A DNA stretch of 64,000 nucleotides from JACPYM01 sp963699175 (GTDB lineage Bacteria; Acidobacteriota; Blastocatellia; RBC074): contig OY969418.1 in the NCBI GenBank assembly GCA_963699175.1, positions 5,580,001-5,644,000 on the forward strand, in the 5' to 3' direction. A program made the position numbers and the translations under genes. Positions within the stretch are counted from its first letter, which is position 1, and each line of letters opens with the position of its first letter. This document shows, piece after piece, positions 33,095 to 42,213 of the stretch. Under the pieces are notes generated by a model. That model was not told the DNA's origin and ran no database searches. It worked only from the letters and a program-made list of their open reading frames with translations.

Positions 33095-34351
33095 TTACTT
33101 CAGCGCGCCATATTTCCGCAAAATCTCCACCGTCTTTTCAATCGGCAAAGCTTCCACGCGACGGCCTTGATAACCTGTCGTCGTTGTGGCGCACAACAAC
33201 GAGTTGTAAATTGCCTCTTCCGTCGCTTCGACCACAGCCTCAAACAACGGCGACATCGTTTCATTGCCAAGCACTTGCACATTGCGCAGCGGTTCGCTCG
33301 CGCGGATGCGGTTTGCCGTGCTGAAAGCAATCACGTAATCACCACTGCCGTTGGTCGAAGGCGAGCCGGTGCGGGCCAGCCCCAACATCGCGCGCGCCGC
33401 CAACCGTTTCAGATTCCGCGCGTCGAGCGGCGCATCGGTCGCCACCACCATAATGATCGAACCGTCCGCCCGGTCACTCGCCCCATCGTTTCCATTACCC
33501 GGCCTGCTCCTCGGTTCGAGTTGTTCCTTCAAGTAATACCTTCCCAACTCGCGTCCCACCGGCGCGCCATTGATCGTTAGTACTCCGCCGAAATTGCTCT
33601 GCACCAAAACGCCGACCGTGTAGCCGCTGCCCGTGCGCGTCAGATTGGCCGACACGCTGCGCGAAGCCGTGCCAATGCCGCCTTTGAATCCGAACGCGAT
33701 TGTGCCCGTGCCCGCGCCAACACAGCCTTCTTCCACCGGCCCATCTTTGGCCGATTTGAGCGCAGCAAAGACTTCGGCGCGCCCGACGTGCCGCCCGCGA
33801 ATGTCGTTGAGCGATCCGTCATTGGTCTCCGCCACCACCGGATTGATCGAACGCACCTCTTCATTGCCCGGCAACTGAAGCATCCAATCGAGCAGCGCAT
33901 CGGCTACGCGCGGCACATTCAGCGTTCCGGTCAACAGGATCGGCGTCTCCAACTCGCCCAATTCGTTTACCTGCGTCGAACCCATCAGCTTGCCGAAACC
34001 ATTGCCGACAAAAATGGCCGCCGGGACTTTCTCCTGAAACAGATTGCCCGCGTGCGGCAAAATAGCTGTCACACCCGTGCGCACGCTCTCGCCTTTGATC
34101 AAAGTGACGTGGCCAACGCGCACGCCCGGCACGTCGGTAATCGCGTTGTTTTTGCCCGGCGGCAGGATGCCAACGACGATACCGAGGTCGTGGGCGCGGG
34201 GACGAGACACTTGGTTGTTGGTTGGGTTCTGCGCCATAACAGAGCGGAGAAAAAGCAAAAGGCAAAAGGCAAATATCAAAAGGCAAAAGTTCGGCACTTT
34301 GCTTTTTATATTTGAAAAACCAGTTCTACACTTTCGCCTTTTGCTTTCCAT
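33095..34351 (-). CDS. Secreted P1-family (DmpA-type, S58) aminopeptidase
   Basis: 418 residues. DmpA-type enzymes self-cleave to expose an N-terminal Ser nucleophile. Core signatures are ITDVPGVRVGHVTL, GVTAILPH, NGFGKLMG, VVAETNDGSLND, EGCVGAGTGTIAFGFKGGIG and NGSGDYVIAFST. A signal peptide ending SVMAQ (about residue 40) indicates export. The hydrophobic part of that signal is translated from an unusual CAAAAGG-rich tract at about 34245-34350. A cytosolic start at 34237 is possible if the tract is not translated. It lies 5 bases after the ppc stop. Confidence 0.87.
   Translation of the reverse strand: MESKRRKCRTGFSNIKSKVPNFCLLIFAFCLLLFLRSVMAQNPTNNQVSRPRAHDLGIVVGILPPGKNNAITDVPGVRVGHVTLIKGESVRTGVTAILPHAGNLFQEKVPAAIFVGNGFGKLMGSTQVNELGELETPILLTGTLNVPRVADALLDWMLQLPGNEEVRSINPVVAETNDGSLNDIRGRHVGRAEVFAALKSAKDGPVEEGCVGAGTGTIAFGFKGGIGTASRSVSANLTRTGSGYTVGVLVQSNFGGVLTINGAPVGRELGRYYLKEQLEPRSRPGNGNDGASDRADGSIIMVVATDAPLDARNLKRLAARAMLGLARTGSPSTNGSGDYVIAFSTANRIRASEPLRNVQVLGNETMSPLFEAVVEATEEAIYNSLLCATTTTGYQGRRVEALPIEKTVEILRKYGALK
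34245..34350. repeat. CAAAAGG-rich simple-sequence tract
   Basis: Repeated short units of the type AAAAGGC(A) occur on the plus strand around 34250-34290 and, in complementary form, near 34335-34345. On the minus strand the tract encodes Phe/Leu/Cys-rich residues of the P1 peptidase signal peptide. Confidence 0.6.
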
Positions 34352-34356
34352 TGTTT

Positions 34357-37317
34357 TTATCCCGTGTTCCTCATTCCCGCCGCGATGCCATTCATCGTCA
34401 GCAGGATGGCGTAAAGAAGTTTTTCTTGTTCTTTGGCTTTGCCTTTACCCTGCGCGCGTTTGCGTGCCAGCAACTCGACCTGCAGATAGCTCATCGGGTC
34501 AACATAAGGATTGCGCACGGCAATCGAGCGTTGCAACACGGGCGAGTTGTCGAGCAAATGTTTTTCACCAGTGATCTGTAACACGACATGGCAGGCGCGC
34601 TGGTATTCGTCTTCGAGCAGTTTGAAGATGCGTCGCCCCAGGCTACGATCCGGCGTGCGCGCGGCGTATTGGCGCGCAATCTGGAAATCGGCTTTAGCCA
34701 GCGTCATTTCAATGTTGGAGATTGTGCTATGAAAGAACGGCCACTCGCGATACATCTCGCGCAGCAATTCGAGCTGCGCTGTCCGGTCGCGTTCGAGAAA
34801 GTTTTCCAACGCCGTGCCGACGGCAAGCCAGCCAGGCAGCAAATGCCTGCTTTGCGTCCAGCCGAAAACCCAGGGAATTGCGCGCAGATCGTCAATGCTC
34901 TTTGACCCGGCCTTGCGCTTGGCCGGGCGCGAGCCGATGCGCAGATGCTGCAACTCTTCGACCGGTGTTGCTTGGGTAAAGTAATCATAAAAGCCCGGCG
35001 TTTCGCGCACGATTTGCCGGTAGTTTTGGAAAGCTGCCTCCGAGAGTTCCTCCATCACTGTCTGCCAGCGCGCCAATTTGCGCGAGTGCTTTTCCGCGTG
35101 GGGCAAACTGGCTGCAATAACTGCGGAAGTATTCAACTCCAAACTGCGCAGCGCAATTTCGGGCAAGCTGTACTTCGACGAAATGACTTCGCCTTGCTCG
35201 GTAATCTTGATGCGCGCGGCCACGGTGTCGGGCGGCTGCGCCAGAATCGCTTCGTGGCTTGGCCCGCCGCCGCGTCCGACCGTGCCGCCACGCCCGTGAA
35301 AGAGCCGCAACTCGACGCCGCGCGCGCGCGCCACTTCCCACAACCGTTCTTGCGCCTTGTACAGTTCCCAGCTCGAAGTCAGTATGCCGCCATCTTTGCT
35401 GCTGTCCGAATAGCCGATCATCACCTCCTGCAAGTTGCCCTGCGACGCGAGCACTTCACGATAGACCGGATTTTCAAACAAGCGTGCCATCACGCCTGGC
35501 GCATTACGCAAATCTTCGATGGTCTCAAACAAGGGAACGACGGAAATGCGGAATGCGGATTCGGAATTTGAGATTTGAGATTCGCGCGCGGTGTGACGCA
35601 TCGCACTGCCCTCCGCCATTCCGCCTTCCGCCTTCCGCCTTCCGCCTTCGACCAGGCCTGCTTGTTTTGCCAACACTAACACCGCCAGCAAATCGCTCAC
35701 GTCGCGTGTCATGCTGACGATGTAGGTGCGTAACGCCTGCGTGCTGATCTCATCGAGCGTGCGCCGCATTACGCGAAAGACATTGAGCGTCTCCAGGGTC
35801 TCCAGGCTGAAATGATCTTCCGAACCGATCAGTGGGCGCAGTGTCAACAATTCCTCAGTCAACCAAATCACGCGCTCAGCCTCGCTCATCTGCTCGTAAT
35901 CTTTGGCTAGTGCGAGGCGGCGTGTAATTTCAACGAGCGCCGCCGTGTGTCTTGCGCTGTGTTGTCGCAGATCGAGCGTGGCCAGATGCAATTCAAATGT
36001 AGCCACCTGCCGCATCAACCGCTCGACGCCGTTGGCCGCATAGACCGAATTGCCCGCACGCAAACTATCGCGCACCAAACGCAACTCGTCATAAAGCTCC
36101 TGCCCCGTCTGGTAAACCTGCGCGTGCTCGTCCGTCTCGCCGGTCAGTTGCGCAATGATCGGCAGCCCTGGCCTGATTGAGATCAACGCCTCGGGCGAGG
36201 TTACGCGCAAAGCTCCGGCGAGCGCTTGGTTGCGTTGTAGTGTGTTTTCCAGCCGCGCATAGATGAAGGAGAGCTTTTGCCGGTACGGTTCTTCGGGGTT
36301 GCGCCGCTCGACGCGCGCGGCCAGTTCGGGCATCGCCTCCGCGTCTTTGGCAATCGAGTCCAGCAACTCTGCTGACGCGGACGCGAAGCGTGAAGATTCG
36401 CTCAAGCGGCGGCTCAGATCAGCGACGTGCGTCAGGTATTTGCGCAACACGAGCCGTTGTTGCAACCGCACCGTTTCCCACGTGACTTCGGGCGTGACAA
36501 ACGGGTTGCCATCGCGGTCGCCACCTACCCACGAGCCGAAACGCAACGGTGTCGCGTCTTCCCGCAATCGCACAGCGGGGAACTGCGCGCGCAGTTGCCG
36601 CTCCAATTCTTCCAGCAGCGTCGGAACCGCGTCGAAGAGCGTGGCGTCAAAGTAGTAGAGCGTGTTGTTGACCTCATCCAGCACAGTCGGCTGCGTGTGA
36701 CGTACTTCGTCAGTTTGCCAAACGGCTTCGATCTCTGCTGCCAATAGTGTCTGTAATTCGTCACGTTGGCGCGCCGCCAGATGCGCGTTGTCAAAATCCG
36801 CCAAAACATCGGCGCACCGCCGATGTTTTTCGAGTAGCGTGCGCCGCGCCGCTTCGGTCGGATGCGCCGTCATCACCGGCACGATCTCCAGCCGGTCTAG
36901 CACCTGTTGTAAAGCCTCTGGGGCAACGCGATGACGCGCCAACTGCTTCAATGTGTCGGCCAGCGAGCCGCGCTGCGGCTGGTTTGGCGTGTGCAGTTCG
37001 TAAAAACGTTTGCGCCGGATGCGATGATGCTGTTCGGCGATATTGGCCAATTGAAAGTAGACTGAAAACGCGCGAATGACGCCGATGGCGTCGTCGAGGC
37101 TCAGTCCGCGCAAGAGCTTTTTGAGTTGCTGTTCGATTTGCGGGTCTTCGCTCGCGCGCAACTTTTTACAGAGTGCGCGAGCTTTCTCTTCAGTAGCAAA
37201 AAGTTTTTCTCCACCCCAATGTTTGAGCGTTTTACCCAACAGATCACCGAGCCGGTGAATGTCATTGCGCAGAGGCAAATCTTTGTCCTGTTGGTCGAGC
37301 TTAGACTTGTTTTTCAT
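34357..37317 (-). CDS. ppc: Phosphoenolpyruvate carboxylase with in-frame insertion
   Basis: Carboxylates PEP to oxaloacetate, an anaplerotic step. About 986 residues, slightly longer than usual. Key blocks are VMTAHPTEAARRTLL with the catalytic His, GSWVGGDRDGNPFV, LFHGRGGTVGRGGGPSHEAI, QGEVISSKYS, and the extreme C-terminal GIAAGMRNTG. ATG 37317 was chosen because MKNKSKLDQQDKDL precedes the first family helix; an in-frame start 30 codons upstream would enter the neighbouring promoter. Between the helix ending KQAGL and the strand VVPLFETIEDL there is an extra stretch of about 37 residues encoded by repetitive DNA (35542-35652). Confidence 0.96.
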   Translation of the reverse strand: MKNKSKLDQQDKDLPLRNDIHRLGDLLGKTLKHWGGEKLFATEEKARALCKKLRASEDPQIEQQLKKLLRGLSLDDAIGVIRAFSVYFQLANIAEQHHRIRRKRFYELHTPNQPQRGSLADTLKQLARHRVAPEALQQVLDRLEIVPVMTAHPTEAARRTLLEKHRRCADVLADFDNAHLAARQRDELQTLLAAEIEAVWQTDEVRHTQPTVLDEVNNTLYYFDATLFDAVPTLLEELERQLRAQFPAVRLREDATPLRFGSWVGGDRDGNPFVTPEVTWETVRLQQRLVLRKYLTHVADLSRRLSESSRFASASAELLDSIAKDAEAMPELAARVERRNPEEPYRQKLSFIYARLENTLQRNQALAGALRVTSPEALISIRPGLPIIAQLTGETDEHAQVYQTGQELYDELRLVRDSLRAGNSVYAANGVERLMRQVATFELHLATLDLRQHSARHTAALVEITRRLALAKDYEQMSEAERVIWLTEELLTLRPLIGSEDHFSLETLETLNVFRVMRRTLDEISTQALRTYIVSMTRDVSDLLAVLVLAKQAGLVEGGRRKAEGGMAEGSAMRHTARESQISNSESAFRISVVPLFETIEDLRNAPGVMARLFENPVYREVLASQGNLQEVMIGYSDSSKDGGILTSSWELYKAQERLWEVARARGVELRLFHGRGGTVGRGGGPSHEAILAQPPDTVAARIKITEQGEVISSKYSLPEIALRSLELNTSAVIAASLPHAEKHSRKLARWQTVMEELSEAAFQNYRQIVRETPGFYDYFTQATPVEELQHLRIGSRPAKRKAGSKSIDDLRAIPWVFGWTQSRHLLPGWLAVGTALENFLERDRTAQLELLREMYREWPFFHSTISNIEMTLAKADFQIARQYAARTPDRSLGRRIFKLLEDEYQRACHVVLQITGEKHLLDNSPVLQRSIAVRNPYVDPMSYLQVELLARKRAQGKGKAKEQEKLLYAILLTMNGIAAGMRNTG
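35542..35652 (-). other. Simple-repeat insertion inside ppc
   Basis: About 111 bases, a multiple of three. One end is tandem GGCGGAA units (reading GGRRKAEGGMAEG), the other contains TCTCAAA and GGAATGCG-type repeats (reading SQISNSESAF). It falls at the loop before the conserved VVPLFET strand. Such tracts are typical of intergenic DNA, not enzymes. Confidence 0.75.
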
Positions 37318-37433
37318 AGGCGAATTTAATGGCGCAGCCGCGAAAAATACTGCGGGGAAATGTGCCGCTTGCTTTAGAATCCCGCAAGCTTTTCCCAGAG
37401 AATTCATCGTTTTTTTATCGAGGTGTCAATCCT

Positions 37434-40400
37434 ATGACCAACCATCGTTCATCCTTCAGCCTGCGCGCCGCTTTCACATTGTTGTTCAGTCTACAATCTA
37501 TCTTTTCACCTGTCTTGCTAGCTCAGCAGCGCAGCGATACGTCGCGTGCGCCAAAGCCCCGCGTCACGCTACAACAAGAATTAGCCGCCGCCATCAACGA
37601 ACTGCTCAAGCTGGAACCGCTTCGCCATTCGAACAACACAGTGGCAGAGGCTACAACAAAAGCGCAAGAAGAAGACGCGAAACCGCCTGCTGACGCCGCG
37701 CCGCTTAAAGAATTGATTGCTTACTGGCAAAACCACGGCTCTAACGACCGCAATCAGAAACCTTCTGAGCGCGTCCGCCAGCGGCTGCTCGACGCCTGTG
37801 AGGAGCGCCCCTGGTTGTTGCCGCGCTTGCTCAGCTTATTGCCTGACACGGATGACGCGACAGATCGGCTCTTCAAGCTTTATCAAAATGAACGCGACGA
37901 AGTTGAGCAGTGGAAGCCGCAGTTGCACGAATGGCTGAAATATAACAGCCGCTATTTTCTTGATGAATTGCGGGCCGAAGCACGTGCGGCAGCTAATGGA
38001 GAAGAAGGCGACGCTGGGCTCCAGGCCCTGACGCGCTTCACTGCTTTGGCGCGTTTTGATTGGGAAGCTGCCAGGCCCTTGCTTGAAGCCAACCCGAATC
38101 CGGGGGCGCTGGCGGCACTCTACGAACAAGCCACGACGCGCGGCGAGACGGCGCTGGCCGAGAGCTATCGCGCCCGGTTGAAATCCCTCGTCAATGATCG
38201 TACCGCCGGAGAGTTGCGTCTGATGGCATTGCAAATCCTGCTTAAGAACGAATGGCCTGGCCAGGAGGAGTGGTTCCTTGCGCTCTTTACCGATTCTTCG
38301 CTGACCGGCGCGGAGGCACTGCTACTGGCGCGTCGGGAGATTGAAGCGGAGCTGGCTGGCCAGAGCACAGACAAGGCGGGAGCCAAACCCTCGGTCTCGG
38401 ACAAAATAGGGTTGGCGTTGTCGCCGATCTTCGATAAAGGCGCTATGCCGGAGAACCTACTGGCGATGGCGATGAATGCCAATACGAGGCGCTTGCTGCC
38501 TGCCGTAATCAAATTGGTGGGAAACAACGACCGGCTGGTGCATAACACTGCGGTGGAAGCGTTGGGGGCTTACCTAGTCAGCGAACCGGCTGAAGGCGAA
38601 GAATCGCTGGCCGCAGCGCGCGCGCTTGTGCCCTGGCTGACCGATCCGCAGTGGTCTGACTCGCTCCATCGGATGACCTACATCGGCATGCTCACCAAGC
38701 TCAAAGTCCCGGAAAGTGTGTCGGGGCTGATTACCCTGCTCGATAACGACGCCGACCCGCTGGCGCGCGCGGCGGCGGCCGAAGCTTTGAGTTTGCATCG
38801 CACGGCAAGCGCCGCGCCCGCACTACGCCGCGCGCTCGAACGCGAAACGGATGAATCGTTGCGCGAGTCGCTCGTCACCGCGCTCTTTCTCTGTGGCGGC
38901 ATCACCGATGAAGAGGCGGCGGCGGCCATCGAAGCCTACGCGCGCAAGTTGGCCGCGCCTGGTGGCGAAGAGGCGATCAAGAAGGCCAAAGAGAGTGAAG
39001 CCGCCGAGCCGCTGCTGTTGAAGATCAGCATCGGACGCATCCTGGATGAAAGCGACCGCCTCGCGGCGACTGAAGGCTTGGCTATGCTGCTTTTTGAACG
39101 TGTGAAGACGTTGCGCACGAAGGAGCCTGAAGTTGCCAAACAGATTCTGCGCGTGATCCAAGGCGTGCCGTTGCCCATCGCCCGGCAATTTCTGGCGCAA
39201 CGCATCGGCGAAGGCTGGGTGGACGCTGACGCGCTGACACTGGCGCTCGAAACTCGCAGCGGGATGCAAAAGGACGCGGGCAGCGAATTGTTGTCATTGC
39301 TCAATCGCGGTGGTTACGCGGCGGGTGTGGCAGCGGCGTTACTCGACGATGCCGCTGCCGCGCGGGCTTTACTCAAAGGCAAAGACAGCAAGGCACAGTT
39401 GGCGCTGCTTGCCTGTGCGCGCTATCTGCACGATTCGTTGCCAGTCGAATCGGTCGCGGGTTTGTTGGCGGACAAAACATTGGCTGGCGCGGTGGAAAGC
39501 TATCTGATTGTGGAAGACAGCGCGGCAGCACGGCAGCTTGTTTGGGCGCGCCATCCGGGAGAGGCTTTGATTTTGGGTGAGGGCATCGCACCGGAGCAGA
39601 ATCATTCAAACGCCGTTGTGCAATTAGCCAAACTGGAAGAGCGCCTGCGAGACGAGTTGTTGCGACGGCCAGGTGGTGCGGCGCAACCTATGACGGAAGT
39701 GTATGCCCTGTTTCAGGCAAACCAGGCTGGGCGTTTGGAGATTCGCATAAAGGCAGGCCAGGCCGAATTGCGTAAATATACCGAGCAGGGCGATGTACGC
39801 TGGCACGCCCGCACTTTGCCGCCCGCTGAGCTGGCGGAGTTGCAATCCTTTACCGCGCGCCCGGAAGTAGAAGACCTCAAACCGTCCACTGCATCGGAGG
39901 ATGTTTCTGAAGGGGCTTATGAATACCTTCATCTCACACGTAACGGCGGGCACCGCATTCTGACGGGTGCGCCGCACCGCCTGGGACGCAACGCGACACT
40001 GCATGAAGAGTTGAGCGGCTTGTTTTACCGCTTGAGCCACAGCGGCGAATTCAAAGTGCACTATGCCATTGAAGATAAACTGCCCGGTGTCGAAGTCGTG
40101 CTGGCTGAAAATGGCAACCAGTTCTCGACAGTTTGTCAGGAAGGTGGTGAACTACGAGTGCTCAGTCTCAATGTGGAAAAGGCGCGCCCTACGCTTTCGT
40201 CCGACTGGCAACCGGAGTGGCGCGCGGTGGTGAATGGGCAACTCGGTGGACTGACCGATGAACCTGCCGCGTGCCGCCTCTCGAATATGTTCAATGCTGC
40301 GCGACGTATTCGCCAGACTCGGCACGAAGGGGTAGAAGGCGTGACGCTACAATTTAGCAAAGACGGCACGCTTGTCTTTGCGCGCTCCTACGGTGAAGAG

Positions 40401-41027
40401 CCGGGCATCTGGCGCGCGCTGCCCGGTGGCGAGCCGGAGAGATTGCTGGAAGGCCGCTATTTTGCGCCGCTGCTTACACCAGATGGCCAGTGGCTTTTAG
40501 CGGTAAAGGCAAATTTGGAAAGCACTGGCGCTCCATCGCAACTCATCCGCTACAACTTGAAAACACAACAGGAGTCGGTCATCAAGCTACCCAAAGACAC
40601 GCAGCTTCAACCGCTCGCTTACATCGAAGCACATGAGCAAGTCCTGCTCGGCAGGAGCCAGTACGGCTTTGGCGCGTCATCCACTACGGCAAAACAGAGC
40701 CACTATCTGCTCGATCCTAACTCCGGCGCGCTGCGCCCGGTGCAAGGCGATTTCCGCCCGCTTTACGAACCGACCATGCGTCCGCTGCAACCAACCGGCA
40801 AGCCGCACGAATTTTGGCTGGCTTTGCCCAATCGCGAGGAAGGTGAAAAGGGCTACACGCAGATTGGACGTTACGATAGCCGCAATTTTGTTTTTCAAAC
40901 TGTGCTGACGCTGCCCGGTCTGCACATCCGCAGCGAAGAGATGTGGGTTGATGCGGCGACTAACCGCCTCTGGCTGATCTATCAAGGCCATCTATTACGC
41001 CTGCCGCTGGCGGCAAACGCGAAGTAA
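37434..41027 (+). CDS. Secreted HEAT-repeat / propeller-like protein
   Basis: About 1197 residues. ATG 37434 has GAGGTG about 9 bases upstream and gives a signal peptide ending LLAQ. Residues about 30-110 are a low-complexity linker. The central part contains HEAT-like helical pairs (VPESVSGLITLLDNDADPLARAAAAEAL, in part; LRRALERETDESLRESLVTAL, in part). The C-terminal 350 residues look like beta-propeller blades (FSKDGTLVFARSYG, LLTPDGQWLLAV, SQLIRYNLKTQQ, IGRYDSRNFVFQT). No catalytic motif was seen. It may be a periplasmic scaffold. It is divergent from ppc and followed by a family A repeat. Confidence 0.8.
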   Translation: MTNHRSSFSLRAAFTLLFSLQSIFSPVLLAQQRSDTSRAPKPRVTLQQELAAAINELLKLEPLRHSNNTVAEATTKAQEEDAKPPADAAPLKELIAYWQNHGSNDRNQKPSERVRQRLLDACEERPWLLPRLLSLLPDTDDATDRLFKLYQNERDEVEQWKPQLHEWLKYNSRYFLDELRAEARAAANGEEGDAGLQALTRFTALARFDWEAARPLLEANPNPGALAALYEQATTRGETALAESYRARLKSLVNDRTAGELRLMALQILLKNEWPGQEEWFLALFTDSSLTGAEALLLARREIEAELAGQSTDKAGAKPSVSDKIGLALSPIFDKGAMPENLLAMAMNANTRRLLPAVIKLVGNNDRLVHNTAVEALGAYLVSEPAEGEESLAAARALVPWLTDPQWSDSLHRMTYIGMLTKLKVPESVSGLITLLDNDADPLARAAAAEALSLHRTASAAPALRRALERETDESLRESLVTALFLCGGITDEEAAAAIEAYARKLAAPGGEEAIKKAKESEAAEPLLLKISIGRILDESDRLAATEGLAMLLFERVKTLRTKEPEVAKQILRVIQGVPLPIARQFLAQRIGEGWVDADALTLALETRSGMQKDAGSELLSLLNRGGYAAGVAAALLDDAAAARALLKGKDSKAQLALLACARYLHDSLPVESVAGLLADKTLAGAVESYLIVEDSAAARQLVWARHPGEALILGEGIAPEQNHSNAVVQLAKLEERLRDELLRRPGGAAQPMTEVYALFQANQAGRLEIRIKAGQAELRKYTEQGDVRWHARTLPPAELAELQSFTARPEVEDLKPSTASEDVSEGAYEYLHLTRNGGHRILTGAPHRLGRNATLHEELSGLFYRLSHSGEFKVHYAIEDKLPGVEVVLAENGNQFSTVCQEGGELRVLSLNVEKARPTLSSDWQPEWRAVVNGQLGGLTDEPAACRLSNMFNAARRIRQTRHEGVEGVTLQFSKDGTLVFARSYGEEPGIWRALPGGEPERLLEGRYFAPLLTPDGQWLLAVKANLESTGAPSQLIRYNLKTQQESVIKLPKDTQLQPLAYIEAHEQVLLGRSQYGFGASSTTAKQSHYLLDPNSGALRPVQGDFRPLYEPTMRPLQPTGKPHEFWLALPNREEGEKGYTQIGRYDSRNFVFQTVLTLPGLHIRSEEMWVDAATNRLWLIYQGHLLRLPLAANAK

Positions 41028-41051
41028 AGGATATTCAAAGAGAGCGCTGTC

Positions 41052-41157
41052 CCTGGGAGCGCAGGCATCCTTGCCTGCCAGGCGTGGCAAGTGACGCGTT
41101 GCCTCCGGTAGGTCTGCCCCTTCAGCCGCTGCAGGCAAGGATGCCTGCGCTCCCAGG
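41052..41157. repeat. Inverted-repeat element, family A copy 2
   Basis: Perfect arms 41052-41078 and 41131-41157 (27 bases). The centre contains CCGGTAGGTCTGCCCC, the reverse complement of the centre core of the 23216-23322 copy, so the element is inserted in the opposite orientation. It begins 25 bases after the HEAT protein stop. Confidence 0.88.
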
Positions 41158-41232
41158 AAGCTTGTCCTGGGTATTTCACTCCGCCATAATCGCCACGCTT
41201 TCCCATCTCACCGACAAGGAGCGCGGTCGGCA

Positions 41233-42210
41233 ATGAAACCACGCATCGCAATCTTTTTTACCGGCGGGACAATCTCGATGCGGATTGATCCGCAGACAGG
41301 CGGCGCTGTGCCTGCGCTGTCGGGCGAAGAGATCATCGCGCAGGTGCCGGGCCTGGAAGAACTAGCTGCATTCGATGTAATCAACTTCGGGCGCTTGCCG
41401 GGGCCGCATTGGACGCCGCCGCGTATGCTGGAACTCGCACGCGCTGTCCGAGCGAAACTCGGCGATACTCAAATTGACGGTGTGGTCATTACGCACGGCA
41501 CAGACACGCTGGAAGAGACGGCCTATTGTCTCGATCTCTTGCTCAATGCCAGCAAGCCCATCGTCTTTGTCGGCGCGATGCGCAACAGTTCGGAATTGAG
41601 TTGGGACGGCCCGGCCAACTTGCGCTCCGCCGTGCGCGTGGCTGCGGCAAAAGACGCAAGAGATTTGGGTGTGCTGGTGGTGATGAATGAAGAGTTGATC
41701 GCTGCGCTTGAAGTCACTAAGACGCATACTGAGAAGACCGACACGTTTCAGAGCCGTGATTTTGGCTCGTTGGGAATGGTGGACAAAGACCGCGTGATTG
41801 TGACGCGCCAACCGGCTAAGCGCGAGCAGATCGTGACTGAGCAGATGGAAGAGCGCGTGGAGATCATCAAAATGTATGCGGGAGCGGACGGTCGCTTCAT
41901 CAATTATGCGATTGACGACGGCGCGCGTGGTTTAGTGATTGAAGGCTTGGGACGCGGCAACGTGACCGTGCCTGCGCTCTCGGCGATTGAACGCGCGATC
42001 AAGCAGGACATTCCAGTAGTCATCACGTCGCGTTGTCCGCGTGGGCGCGTGCTCGACACTTATGCGTATGACGGTGGTGGCCGACAATTGACGCGGCTGG
42101 GCGCGATCTTGGGCGGAATGCTGCCGAGTCACAAGGCGCGCATCAAGCTGATGCTGGCGTTGGGCGCTGGCTGGAATCATGAGCAGCTTCGCACGTCATT
42201 TGAGCAATGA
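41233..42210 (+). CDS. L-asparaginase (type I/II fold)
   Basis: Hydrolyses asparagine to aspartate and ammonia. The first catalytic threonine is in FFTGGTISM, the second with its Asp in ITHGTDTLEETA; VFVGAMRN and SWDGPANLRSAV follow. 325 residues, no signal peptide, so probably cytoplasmic. It converges with lpxB three bases later. Similar sequences are sometimes glutaminases; the substrate preference cannot be read here. Confidence 0.92.
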   Translation: MKPRIAIFFTGGTISMRIDPQTGGAVPALSGEEIIAQVPGLEELAAFDVINFGRLPGPHWTPPRMLELARAVRAKLGDTQIDGVVITHGTDTLEETAYCLDLLLNASKPIVFVGAMRNSSELSWDGPANLRSAVRVAAAKDARDLGVLVVMNEELIAALEVTKTHTEKTDTFQSRDFGSLGMVDKDRVIVTRQPAKREQIVTEQMEERVEIIKMYAGADGRFINYAIDDGARGLVIEGLGRGNVTVPALSAIERAIKQDIPVVITSRCPRGRVLDTYAYDGGGRQLTRLGAILGGMLPSHKARIKLMLALGAGWNHEQLRTSFEQ

Positions 42211-42213
42211 CTT

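Noticed and set aside
34245..34350. Short CRISPR or VNTR locus
   Set aside because: Units are 6-9 bases, imperfect, and without spacers; treated as a simple-sequence tract.
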